Source of the DNA: a virus
DNA length: 29,921 bases
Strand: one strand, 5' to 3'
Virus record (IMG/VR): IMGVR_UViG_3300007540_000063
Span: 1-29,921 of that record
Shown here: positions 23,389-29,881 of the stretch, in pieces
Layout: every line of letters starts with the position of its first letter
Position numbering within the stretch: position 1 is the first letter of the stretch
Notes under the pieces: model-generated
Database searches by the model: none
Seen by the model: only the letters and a program-made list of their open reading frames with translations
Told to the model about the DNA's origin: nothing
Made by a program: the position numbers and the translations under genes

Positions 23389-23490
23389 ATGTGGTGGTTT
23401 ATTTTTGGTTGGTTAGGGTTGGCAGTGATTTTAACTATTGCGTTTTGTTTGATGTTTAAAGGGGCGGGGAATGACTCAGTTAAGTGCTAA
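23389..23490 (+). CDS. 33-residue membrane peptide
   Basis: MWWFIFGWLGLAVILTIAF continues to a stop at 23490. A single hydrophobic segment spans almost the whole N-terminus. AGGTTG ahead of the ATG and the 1-bp gap from the previous gene support translation. It overlaps the next gene by 20 bp. Small membrane peptides in this location are common in phages; no function can be assigned. Confidence 0.5.
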   Translation: MWWFIFGWLGLAVILTIAFCLMFKGAGNDSVKC

Positions 23491-23689
23491 CAGTTTGATT
23501 AAAAAGAAAGAGAAGTGGGTTATTGAAATAACGGGCGAAAAGTATCATTTCACCCGCTGGTTGGGAGATTAGGTTCACGAAAGTTATGTATCTGTATCAC
23601 AAGAGGTTGCTTGTATACATGCAGTGGCTATTGTGCAAGGTTTTCAACCACCACATTGTTTGTACTATCTCAAAAAACTTGTTGATTAA
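23471..23689 (+). pseudogene. Small gene interrupted by an in-frame amber codon
   Basis: A frame opens at 23471 with GGGG upstream and encodes 33 residues ending TRWLGD, where TAG occurs at 23570-23572. The same frame then continues for 38 sense codons (VHESYVSVSQEVACIHAVAI and on) to TAA at 23687-23689, with sensible amino-acid use. A single C-to-T change in CAG would create this stop. It may be a decayed gene, a readthrough product, or a sequencing error. The family is not recognised. Confidence 0.6.
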
Positions 23690-23831
23690 ATTCAACTTGA
23701 ACTAGCGTTGGTGAGCGCTGTTTTAAACGCTTGTAATCAAGTGTTGAGAAGTCTAGCAACATGTTATCAGGATAGTCGCTAAGCCACTTTTTGAACTCAC
23801 CTACGGTTATTGATGGTTTGTATTGTTCCAT
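23670..23831 (-). CDS. Conserved-looking small leftward protein
   Basis: 53 residues, with AGGA 7 nt before the ATG. The C-terminal half, LLDFSTLDYKRLKQRSPTLV, is like a short phage and mobile-element protein family whose end reads ...LVQxEFNxxV, but no function is known to me. It is the only leftward gene inside the rightward early operon, and its 3' end overlaps the amber-split gene by 20 bp. Confidence 0.6.
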   Translation of the reverse strand: MEQYKPSITVGEFKKWLSDYPDNMLLDFSTLDYKRLKQRSPTLVQVEFNQQVF

Positions 23832-23874
23832 GATTCGTCCTTGATGGGTGATGTTATGAATTTTAAAAATAAGA

Positions 23875-23907
23875 AACCCCGCTTAAGTTTGGCGACAGAA
23901 CGGGGTT
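23875..23907. other. Hairpin leader before the replication genes
   Basis: AACCCCG (23875-23881) and CGGGGTT (23901-23907) form a 7-bp stem around a 19-nt loop containing GGCGACAG. On the plus strand there is no T run, so it is not an obvious terminator. On the minus strand TTTCTTATTTTT follows, so it could end leftward transcription. It may be a regulatory leader element of the replication genes. Confidence 0.4.
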
Positions 23908-23931
23908 AATACCTAAAAGAGAGGCAGTTAC

Positions 23932-23991
23932 ATGTTACGCACGCATTTTAGTTACGTCAATTTAGCGTTTTGGTGTGAGGTGTCTATATGA
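23932..23991 (+). CDS. 19-residue leader peptide coupled to the initiator gene
   Basis: An ATG at 23932 with GAGAGG upstream opens a 19-codon frame (MLRTHFSYVNLAFWCEVSI) whose TGA overlaps the initiator start as ATGA. The good ribosome site and exact coupling suggest that it is translated to set initiator synthesis. Confidence 0.5.
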   Translation: MLRTHFSYVNLAFWCEVSI

Positions 23992-24824
23992 GTATTGCAT
24001 TAGTTGCAAAGGCATTTAAATTGCGCCTCGGAAACCCTACTCGAAAAATTGTTTTGGTTAAGTTGGCTGACAACATGAACGATCATGGGTACGGTTTTCC
24101 GTCTTATGATGAAATAGCGTATCTGTGCGAGATAAGTAAGCGCTCAGTTATTCGTCATTGTAAAGAGCTAGAAGAACAAGACATTATCAAAATTGTTCAC
24201 CGTAAATCGCAACACGGCAACAGAAGCAATGCATATTGGTTAAATATTCCGTTAGTTGATTCCCTTTTGTCTGAGCAAAATCGTAAGTTGGAAAAGTCTA
24301 ATTTTGATAGTGACAATTTGTCACCCTTTATAGAGTACGACGAACCTGACGAACAAAAAGAACACAGTGTCACCCCTCAAAGTGACACAGTGTCACCCCT
24401 CAAAGTGACACAGTGTCACCCTGCTAGTGACTCTGTGTCCAAAAAAGTGGACAGAGGATCACTCAGAACCATCATTGAACCATCAATAAAGCATAAAGAT
24501 ATTATCACCCACTCAAAAAAATCTGATTTGGATTTTTCTCCATGGCCTGCTTTGCCAAGTGAACAACTTTTTAATGACTGGCTTGCCGTTCGTAAGCAGA
24601 AAAAAGCCAAATTAACCCAAACTGCGATTAATCGCCTGACACCGCATTTGGTGAAAGCCGTTGATGCTGGCTGTTCGGTTGATGACGTTTTTGAGTTGTG
24701 TGTTTCACGTTGCTGGATTGGTTTTGAATTTGATTGGCTGGTTAACGCTGGCCTAGTTGCTAAGCAAGCGGTTAAGGCTGATTGGTCTTATGCCGTTTTT
24801 GACCCTGAGGATCCTTTGGTATGA
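23988..24824 (+). CDS. Replication initiator (lambda-O-like) with HTH domain
   Basis: 278 residues. The N-terminal ~90 residues (RKIVLVKLADNMNDHGYGFP, ISKRSVIRHCKELEEQDIIK) are a winged helix of the phage replication-protein type (HTH_36). A hydrophilic linker (~107-151) is encoded by the iterons. The C-terminal domain (WPALPSEQLFNDWLAVRKQK to FDWLVNAG) resembles the DnaT-like or helicase-loader-contacting part of phage O-type proteins. It should bind the iterons inside its own gene and, with the next gene's product, load the host helicase. Overlaps the P-like gene as ATGA. Confidence 0.8.
   Translation: MSIALVAKAFKLRLGNPTRKIVLVKLADNMNDHGYGFPSYDEIAYLCEISKRSVIRHCKELEEQDIIKIVHRKSQHGNRSNAYWLNIPLVDSLLSEQNRKLEKSNFDSDNLSPFIEYDEPDEQKEHSVTPQSDTVSPLKVTQCHPASDSVSKKVDRGSLRTIIEPSIKHKDIITHSKKSDLDFSPWPALPSEQLFNDWLAVRKQKKAKLTQTAINRLTPHLVKAVDAGCSVDDVFELCVSRCWIGFEFDWLVNAGLVAKQAVKADWSYAVFDPEDPLV
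24310..24441. repeat. ori: Iteron array, putative phage origin inside the initiator gene
   Basis: 15-bp palindromes GTGACAC-A-GTGTCAC lie at 24382-24396 and 24405-24419. A variant GTGACAA-T-TTGTCAC is at 24310-24324, a half-site copy at 24359-24373 and a degenerate copy at 24427-24441. The tandem units repeat every 22-23 bp, not a multiple of three, so successive copies are read in different frames: DNA, not protein, is conserved. Position inside the initiator gene mirrors ori in lambda O. Confidence 0.8.
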
Positions 24825-25483
24825 AAACACTTCAATCAGTAATTAATTCAACTCAGGTGGGAATGCCGAACGCTGGCCGCGCTAACAAGCAGCCTTCAAA
24901 CATGGATATGGCGATTGTTGACAGTGTGTTTTCAAAGTTGCGGGTGTTGTTTCCTGTTGGTGCTCCTCGGGCAGAAGACGAAGCCGTGCACAAGAGTGAA
25001 TGGCTTAAAACGCTCGCATTGCAGCAGGTTAGAACCACCGAGCAGGTGCAAATGGGGTTAAACCGCGCAAGACGTGAGCAGGGTGATCGCCAGTTTTGGC
25101 CTACGCCACGCCAGTTTGCTTTGTGGTGTCAGCCAACGGCTTGTGATTTTGGGTTACCTGATTTGGATTCGGCTTATCGTGAAGCCAAAAAGCATTATCA
25201 CAATTTGACTAAGCACAAGTGGAGCCATGATGTTGTTGGGTTGGCGACTCGTGAGTGTGGTAATTGGTTGTTTGCGACAGGGCTTGAAAAAGATGTGTTA
25301 ACCATGTTTACCCGCCAATACGAGATTATGTGTCGAAAATTCGCTAATGGTGAGTTGATTGATGTTGAATTACCCAAGGCGTTACCCACTCGTGCTACCC
25401 GCCGCATTGAACCAGAAGAAGGCAAGGCGCTGGTTGCAAAGTTTAGACGTCAACTCGGTTTAAGGAGTGCTAGCGATGAATAA
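24821..25483 (+). CDS. Lambda-P-like replication protein
   Basis: 220 residues. MDMAIVDSVFSKLRVLFP, then GDRQFWPTPRQFALWCQP and LDSAYREAKKHYHN match the phage P-type family of helicase loaders (Phage_lambda_P-like). It should bring the host DnaB helicase to the origin-bound initiator. Coupled to the initiator by ATGA and followed by an overlapping small gene. Confidence 0.8.
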   Translation: MKTLQSVINSTQVGMPNAGRANKQPSNMDMAIVDSVFSKLRVLFPVGAPRAEDEAVHKSEWLKTLALQQVRTTEQVQMGLNRARREQGDRQFWPTPRQFALWCQPTACDFGLPDLDSAYREAKKHYHNLTKHKWSHDVVGLATRECGNWLFATGLEKDVLTMFTRQYEIMCRKFANGELIDVELPKALPTRATRRIEPEEGKALVAKFRRQLGLRSASDE

Positions 25484-25709
25484 GCCTGTTTTGAGTAAAC
25501 CCGCTACTCAAAAAGAACGTTTGTGTCGTGTGTTGAGTCAAGGTCGGTTTTTAACCCTGTATGAGATTCAGCAAGAGTGTTTTGAGCGATTTGGTGTGCA
25601 TGATAGCGAGTGTGCGTTAAGTGCGCGTTGGCGCGAGTTGCCTGTTTCGGTTAAGCAAAAGCGCCGCCGTGATAAGTGTCAGGCGTGGGAATACAGGTTG
25701 GTGGCATGA
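25476..25709 (+). CDS. Small winged-helix-like protein
   Basis: 77 residues from the ATG at 25476, which has AAGGAG 9 nt upstream; a GTG at 25467 is in frame but fits worse. It has a RLCRVLSQGRFLTLYEIQQE helix pair, WRELPVSVKQKRRRDKCQ and a strand, consistent with a small winged helix. It overlaps both neighbours. Possibly a DNA-binding accessory of replication or of the recombinase; unproven. Confidence 0.65.
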   Translation: MNKPVLSKPATQKERLCRVLSQGRFLTLYEIQQECFERFGVHDSECALSARWRELPVSVKQKRRRDKCQAWEYRLVA

Positions 25710-26965
25710 GTATGGCGGCATCAGGTGTTGAAGTGGGAAAGCTAAACGATGCGGCGTTACGTCGTTGGTTACGTGCTGGGGTTATTCGCGATTATCGTGA
25801 TCCGCAGTTTCCTGAAATTCGTTTACGTGCTGCTGCTGGTCGAACGCGGGCGAGTGTTCATTTGGTGTTGAATGAAAACGGTAAGACGGTTTGGCAAAAG
25901 GTGGGTACCTGGCCAAGCATGTGTATTAAAACCCTATGCGCTGATTTGCCTGTGATGTTGGCTAAACGCAGTGGCGGCAATATGGTGACTGGCCAGTTTG
26001 ATACGGTCGGCAGTTTGCTTGAGTGGTACCAGGAGCATATTGAAACTAACACGACGTTAAGCAAAAGTTGGCGCAGCAATATTAAGTCGATGATCAAGTG
26101 TCATTTGTTGCCTCGTTTGGCTGATGTTCGTTTGGCTAATGTGAGTTTTATTACTGTTGATGGCGGTTTAGTTAAGCCGATGTTGGTTGAAGGGTTTTCA
26201 CCTAAATACATTCGCGAGGCCGTTAATAAGCTTAAAGCTGTGTTTGCTGCGGCGTCAAAGTTGCGTTTGATTAGTGCTAACCCTTTAGCCGGTTATCGAG
26301 TGACGTATTCAATTAAGGTGGCTGATGTGGTTGATACTCGCTTGTTTGAGTCGGATTTGGCGGCTTTGTTTACTCGCTTAGGTGAGGTGGTGATGCCGGT
26401 GCAGATGTTGTTTGTGTTGATGATGATGTTCGGTACTCGCATTAATGAGACTCGTTTGGCTCGTTGGGAGCACTTTGCAGGGGATTATTGGGTGATACCC
26501 GCAAGCAATGCCAAGAACAAGCAGGAACATCGGGTACCTATGACTGATTCGGCTAAGGCGTTAATTCAGCATTATCGTAAGTGGCAGCTTAAGCATGTTG
26601 GCAAACGCTCGTTTTTGTTTCCTGGCAATGTTGGTGCTATTTCAATCCGCAGTGCTCATGAGTGGCACACTCAAATTCGCTTTAAACACTTCACGAGTCA
26701 TGATTTACGTCGTTTGTTTCGCACCATCGTTGCTGACTTAGGTGTCGATACCATGATTGGTGAACGTCTGCTTAATCATTCATTGCCTGTTTTGCTGCGT
26801 AAGTACGTTAAATCGACCTTAGATAAGGGCATGAGCCAAGCGTTAGACCAATATCACCAGTATTTAATTTATCGTGGGTTTTCTTCTGTTGCGCCCGAGA
26901 TATTGCCTAGATCGTCCGTTGAAAGTGAGAACGGTCAAACCAAGAGTGCAAGCGGTTGGCTGTGA
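25706..26965 (+). CDS. Second tyrosine recombinase, in the replication operon
   Basis: 419 residues from the ATG that overlaps the previous stop. The N-terminus (residues ~10-90, FPEIRLRAAAGRTRASVHLV, WQKVGTWPSM) resembles the DUF4102-type domain of P4-like integrases. A core-binding domain follows, then a complete catalytic set: R245 (FGTRINE), a Lys near 270-272, H332-x-x-R335 (SHDLRRLF), H358 (LNHSLP) and Y367 (RKYVKS). There is no adjacent attachment site, and it is locked into the early operon, so integration is not its obvious job. It may resolve replication products or rearrange DNA. Confidence 0.85.
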   Translation: MSMAASGVEVGKLNDAALRRWLRAGVIRDYRDPQFPEIRLRAAAGRTRASVHLVLNENGKTVWQKVGTWPSMCIKTLCADLPVMLAKRSGGNMVTGQFDTVGSLLEWYQEHIETNTTLSKSWRSNIKSMIKCHLLPRLADVRLANVSFITVDGGLVKPMLVEGFSPKYIREAVNKLKAVFAAASKLRLISANPLAGYRVTYSIKVADVVDTRLFESDLAALFTRLGEVVMPVQMLFVLMMMFGTRINETRLARWEHFAGDYWVIPASNAKNKQEHRVPMTDSAKALIQHYRKWQLKHVGKRSFLFPGNVGAISIRSAHEWHTQIRFKHFTSHDLRRLFRTIVADLGVDTMIGERLLNHSLPVLLRKYVKSTLDKGMSQALDQYHQYLIYRGFSSVAPEILPRSSVESENGQTKSASGWL

Positions 26966-27019
26966 TGATCACCGCATCATTATTAGAAGAATATGCAGTT
27001 AAGGGATTTTGGGGGCGAA

Positions 27020-27238
27020 ATGGCATTACGCGGGTTTAAGATTTTGAGGGCAGGCCGAACGATTCGTGGGTTAACTCAGTCCGAGGTTGCCGAGTTTTAC
27101 GGGGTGAGTGAACGGACTTATCAACGATGGGAAAAAGGGTTAGCCAGAGTGTCGTTTGATGATGTTTCGGCAATATGCGACCAGGTGTTTCGGTTAGGGA
27201 TTGATGAAATAAAGGCGGTGATTAGTGACGAAGATTAA
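27020..27238 (+). CDS. XRE-type HTH regulator
   Basis: 72 residues from the ATG at 27020, which has GGGGGC upstream; a start at 26993 is possible. RGLTQSEVAEFYGVSERTYQRWEKG is a standard XRE helix-turn-helix, followed by a short helical end. As it precedes the Q-like gene it may tune late gene onset. Confidence 0.75.
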   Translation: MALRGFKILRAGRTIRGLTQSEVAEFYGVSERTYQRWEKGLARVSFDDVSAICDQVFRLGIDEIKAVISDED

Positions 27239-27593
27239 CGTGCAGCAGCTGGACCATCAACAAGCGGCATTGAATATGAAGGCCTTGCGCCATGGTTTAA
27301 AGCGTTGGGGTAATTACTGGGCATATCAAGAACGGGGCAAAGGCTTTGCTAACCGAAGCCAGTGCGACAAGTTAGGTGAGGTGATTGTTTACGGTAGTTC
27401 TGCAGTGATTGAGGTAACGCCCCCGCGTGAAGTTAGGCAGTTTGATGTGATGATTGAACGGTTAGCACCGCAATGCATACGGGCCATAAGGGCGCATTAC
27501 ATCAGCCAAGGCCAGTGGGCACTGGTCGGGTTCGAAAGCAAGAAAACGTATTTGTATTGGTTAAGACGAGCAGAAATAGAAATAGTGAGGTGA
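27225..27593 (+). CDS. Q-like antiterminator or late regulator
   Basis: 122 residues from a GTG at 27225 with AAGGCGG upstream, overlapping the previous gene by 14 bp. The C-terminal half (RQFDVMIERLAPQCIRAIRA, HYISQGQW, KTYLYWLRRAEIEIVR) follows the pattern of phage Q/RinA/ArpU late regulators: a helix with L-P, then HY and a terminal HTH-like segment. Gene order at the end of the early operon agrees. The family match is suggestive, not certain. Confidence 0.5.
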   Translation: MTKINVQQLDHQQAALNMKALRHGLKRWGNYWAYQERGKGFANRSQCDKLGEVIVYGSSAVIEVTPPREVRQFDVMIERLAPQCIRAIRAHYISQGQWALVGFESKKTYLYWLRRAEIEIVR

Positions 27594-27595
27594 GT

Positions 27596-28024
27596 ATGGA
27601 CTTTTTTGGAATTGGTAATGCAATCAAAGCATGTGCAAAGATTTATTTTAGAAGTGCTATTCAAACTGGAAGAACAACAGCATTGATTCATAGCTTAAAG
27701 GAGGGTGACAGAGTTTATTTTAGAAAGCATGAGGAAGCTAAGTGGTTTGAACGCCGTCTTAAAGACTTTGGTGTTCAAGGTGTTGATTGCCTAGCTTGGT
27801 CGAAAATAGATGTTGGTGTTAATTTTAGGCAAGGAAAAGCTAAAGGTAATGCTGTATTGGACCACATGTTAATTGAAGAAATGTACCTGAAGGCAATTGA
27901 TGATTGCAGTCGTAATATCAAAGGGATTGAAGATGAATTAAGCACAAGGTCTAGCGTTGTTGAAGCTGAACCCACAAGAAGATGCAGACCAGATATTGAT
28001 ATGAGGAGGTGGTTTGTTGACTAA
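27596..28024 (+). CDS. Small protein with P-loop-like GRTT motif
   Basis: 142 residues from the ATG in the shared linker. SAIQTGRTTALIHSLKEGDRVYF resembles a degenerate Walker A followed by a strand. The later KGNAVLDHMLIEEMYLKA could stand for a Walker B (hydrophobic run, then Asp/Glu). The classical GKT/S is missing (GRTT), so nucleotide binding is uncertain. It might be a shortened relative of phage NTPases. Confidence 0.5.
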   Translation: MDFFGIGNAIKACAKIYFRSAIQTGRTTALIHSLKEGDRVYFRKHEEAKWFERRLKDFGVQGVDCLAWSKIDVGVNFRQGKAKGNAVLDHMLIEEMYLKAIDDCSRNIKGIEDELSTRSSVVEAEPTRRCRPDIDMRRWFVD

Positions 28025-28178
28025 ACACTGTAAGCGTTGCAACAAGGCAACCAATCACCGAGCGCTGGAACGTTTAGGTTTCATGTCTCAATGTGTGGTT
28101 GCCATTGTTACTGGGTTTAAGAGCGACTTAAGAGAGTTTAAGTTTGAGTGTGTTGAATGTGGTACACAATCGAAATAG
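28017..28178 (+). CDS. Zinc-ribbon protein, duplicate copy A
   Basis: 53 residues from a TTG at 28017 with AGGAGGTGG just upstream, overlapping the previous stop. HCKRCNK at the start and CVECG near the end are a split zinc ribbon, with a hydrophobic middle (FMSQCVVAIVTGF). 143 of its base pairs recur in copy B with one mismatch. Confidence 0.65.
   Translation: MTKHCKRCNKATNHRALERLGFMSQCVVAIVTGFKSDLREFKFECVECGTQSK
28023..28165 (+). repeat. 143-bp direct repeat, copy A
   Basis: Matches 28721-28863 at 142 of 143 positions; the single difference is G (here) versus A in the CACCGAGCGC/CACCGAACGC stretch. The repeat covers most of the zinc-ribbon gene. Confidence 0.9.
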
Positions 28179-28188
28179 TGAGGTGAGT

Positions 28189-28401
28189 ATGAGCGGCTTA
28201 AAAGTGAAAATTCTTAAAGTAAAAGATAAAGATTTATGTGTATACGGTGACTACTTAAATGAAAGTGCAGCAGATGAGTTTGTTAGTGGTTCTTATACTC
28301 ACATCCAGCATGTAGAGGATAACTCTATAGCCGAGGCCGAAATTACTGGGCAGATGCCTGCAGGATGGCCAATGGTACTAATAGGTGAATGTGTTAACTA
28401 A
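28189..28401 (+). CDS. Small acidic protein
   Basis: 70 residues from the ATG of an exact copy of the shared linker. LKVKILKVKDKDLCVYGDYL is strand-like and the rest is acidic (YTHIQHVEDNSIAEAEITG). No known family. It lies between the two zinc-ribbon copies. Confidence 0.55.
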   Translation: MSGLKVKILKVKDKDLCVYGDYLNESAADEFVSGSYTHIQHVEDNSIAEAEITGQMPAGWPMVLIGECVN

Positions 28402-28442
28402 TTATAGTCCTGAGTTGATTGATAGTAATAGTGAGGTGAGTG

Positions 28443-28715
28443 ATGGGTTCATGCGTTAAGTGTGGTTCGGCTGCGATAGCAGTTAAATGGATTGGCAATG
28501 GGCAGACAATTGGCATAAGTAAATAACAGTTCGATAGAACCGAGTTTGTAAAGCCCGTTGCAAGAACCTTTGATTATAAGGTGATTTCAATAAAAGAACA
28601 TTTATGTAAATCGTGTGATTGTTGCGGTTATGAATGGCGAGAAAACACTAAAGATAGCGCGTCAAACGGTGAGCCCACCCCTCCACCCCTCCGGATATTT
28701 AAAGGTGTTGGCTAA
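28443..28715 (+). pseudogene. Zinc-ribbon gene interrupted by an in-frame ochre codon
   Basis: The frame starts MGSCVKCGSAAIAVKW and stops at TAA 28524-28526 after 27 codons. It then continues in frame for 62 sense codons (QFDRTEFVKPVARTFDYKVI, then HLCKSCDCCGYEW) to TAA at 28713-28715, which overlaps the next ATG. The two halves together make a CxxC...CxxC zinc ribbon, so the whole frame was once one gene. A CAA-to-TAA change would explain it. The 27-residue part may still be made. Confidence 0.65.
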
Positions 28716-28876
28716 TGAGGAAACACTGTAAGCGTTGCAACAAGGCAACCAATCACCGAACGCTGGAACGTTTAGGTTTCATGTCTCAATGTGTGGTTGC
28801 CATTGTTACTGGGTTTAAGAGCGACTTAAGAGAGTTTAAGTTTGAGTGTGTTGAATGTGGTACCGAATCTAAATAG
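28715..28876 (+). CDS. Zinc-ribbon protein, duplicate copy B
   Basis: 53 residues, ATG at 28715. It differs from copy A at the start (MRK versus MTK), at A/T in NHRTLE versus NHRALE, and at the end (GTESK versus GTQSK). It has AAAGGTG upstream. The two copies should have the same activity. Confidence 0.7.
   Translation: MRKHCKRCNKATNHRTLERLGFMSQCVVAIVTGFKSDLREFKFECVECGTESK
28721..28863 (+). repeat. 143-bp direct repeat, copy B
   Basis: Partner of the copy at 28023-28165, 698 bp downstream in the same orientation. Recombination between them would delete or duplicate the 698 bp between. Confidence 0.9.
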
Positions 28877-28886
28877 TGAGATAGGT

Positions 28887-29276
28887 ATGAATATTGTTTT
28901 TTGGATTTTGTTTATCTTGTCGTGTTTATCGACTTTAATTTTTATGTTTGGAGTTTTATTTCCCCCTAAACTTGGCCGTAAATTGCCAGTACCTCCAATG
29001 CCTGACTGGTATGGGAAAACTGGGAGTTCTTGCGTTAATTCTAGTCCTGAGTTGATTGAGTCTAACAGTGAGGTGAGTATGACAAATAGGCATAGTAAGT
29101 ATTGGTTTGATAAACCGCAGTGTGAGGCTGATCTTGAAGGTGTAATGCTAACTGGTATTCGTGTTATTAGAAAATCAGAGGCAGTTGATATAATGAATGA
29201 TCAGCATGAGCAGATTGATGCATTAACTCAAGATAAACACACAATCATCACTAATCACCTTAACGTTCTATCTTAG
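28887..29276 (+). CDS. Membrane-anchored protein, apparent fusion of two small genes
   Basis: 129 residues from the ATG in a variant linker. The N-terminus is a membrane helix (NIVFWILFILSCLSTLIFMF), then a Pro-rich linker. At residue 65 another complete linker with its own ATG (29079-29081) lies in frame. The part after it (MTNRHSKYWFDKPQCEADLE to the end) could also be made alone as a 65-residue protein. Confidence 0.5.
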   Translation: MNIVFWILFILSCLSTLIFMFGVLFPPKLGRKLPVPPMPDWYGKTGSSCVNSSPELIESNSEVSMTNRHSKYWFDKPQCEADLEGVMLTGIRVIRKSEAVDIMNDQHEQIDALTQDKHTIITNHLNVLS

Positions 29277-29282
29277 TGCATC

Positions 29283-29549
29283 ATGGCGGTACCAGTACCG
29301 GAACATGGCCGCGAACATAATATTAAGATGAGGGATGCAATACTGAATGTAATGGCGAGTAGTGTTGCCCCTTACCAAGTTAATGGCACTGGCGAGAAGA
29401 GTGAAGCGATTGAGTCATTAAGGCAGGCTATTCAAAATTGTGAAGAGCATGGTCGAGTGTATGTCGAATTGAACGGCGAGTGGTCTAAAGGGTATCAACA
29501 GGTTACTGGTGTAGTCGTTGATGACGTTGGCGATATTGTTATTAACTAA
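29283..29549 (+). CDS. Unknown small protein
   Basis: 88 residues. The ATG at 29283 has only a weak ribosome site, so the start is uncertain. A helical segment (EKSEAIESLRQAIQNCEE) is followed by strands (HGRVYVELNGEW, VTGVVVDDVGDIVI). No recognised family. It is followed by a terminator. Confidence 0.5.
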   Translation: MAVPVPEHGREHNIKMRDAILNVMASSVAPYQVNGTGEKSEAIESLRQAIQNCEEHGRVYVELNGEWSKGYQQVTGVVVDDVGDIVIN

Positions 29550-29567
29550 CGTTAGTACCTAAAGCAT

Positions 29568-29588
29568 AGCCGCAGGCCTGCGGCTTTT
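29568..29588 (+). terminator. Intrinsic terminator in the small-gene array
   Basis: AGCCGCAGGCCTGCGGCT is an 18-bp perfect palindrome followed by TTTT. It separates the array from the last gene, which begins from a variant of the shared linker at 29594-29611. It may be a site where a Q-like antiterminator acts. Confidence 0.7.
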
Positions 29589-29608
29589 AACTGAATAATG
29601 AGGTGTGT

Positions 29609-29881
29609 ATGAGTAATTTGTTTTTAGGTAGTGGAACCTTATATATAGACGGTGTTGAATTGGTCGATATAAACATTATAAAACCTACCAATAAGCCTTC
29701 GCATAGTTGGAATGGTGATCTATCTACCTGCATCAAGTGTGGAGATAAAGATTGGATGGCGGATGAATTCTGCTCTGAATCACTATTAGTAAAGCCATCA
29801 GCCACGTTAGATGACCGTTTTACTGTCACTCGCACCGAACTCATTAATGATAATTACTCTCAACAACCCCTCAAAAAATAA
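29609..29881 (+). CDS. Small protein with a CxxC pair
   Basis: 90 residues from the ATG at 29609, which has GAGGTG in the linker. After strand-like GTLYIDGVELVDINII comes CIKCGDKDW and one more Cys (DEFCSE), a likely half zinc ribbon. No recognised family. Confidence 0.55.
   Translation: MSNLFLGSGTLYIDGVELVDINIIKPTNKPSHSWNGDLSTCIKCGDKDWMADEFCSESLLVKPSATLDDRFTVTRTELINDNYSQQPLKK

Larger units (their letters stand above)
27581..29611 (+). repeat. Recurring start linker AATAGTGAGGTGAGTATG
   Basis: The 18-bp linker, containing the ribosome site and ATG, occurs at 27581-27598 and 28174-28191 exactly. Variants lie at 28427-28445, 28872-28889, 29064-29081 and 29594-29611. Two of them (28405-28422 and 29042-29059) are preceded by the same 18 bp, TAGTCCTGAGTTGATTGA. 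Most small genes of the array therefore start from a shared sequence. Confidence 0.8.

Noticed and set aside
24359-24441. Repeats considered as a CRISPR array
   Set aside because: Units are short palindromes at 22-23-bp spacing with no variable spacers, inside the initiator gene. They are replication iterons.
29587-29844. Leftward 85-codon frame at the right edge
   Set aside because: Antisense of the CxxC protein gene at 29609-29881, which has a linker ribosome site. No support for the leftward frame.
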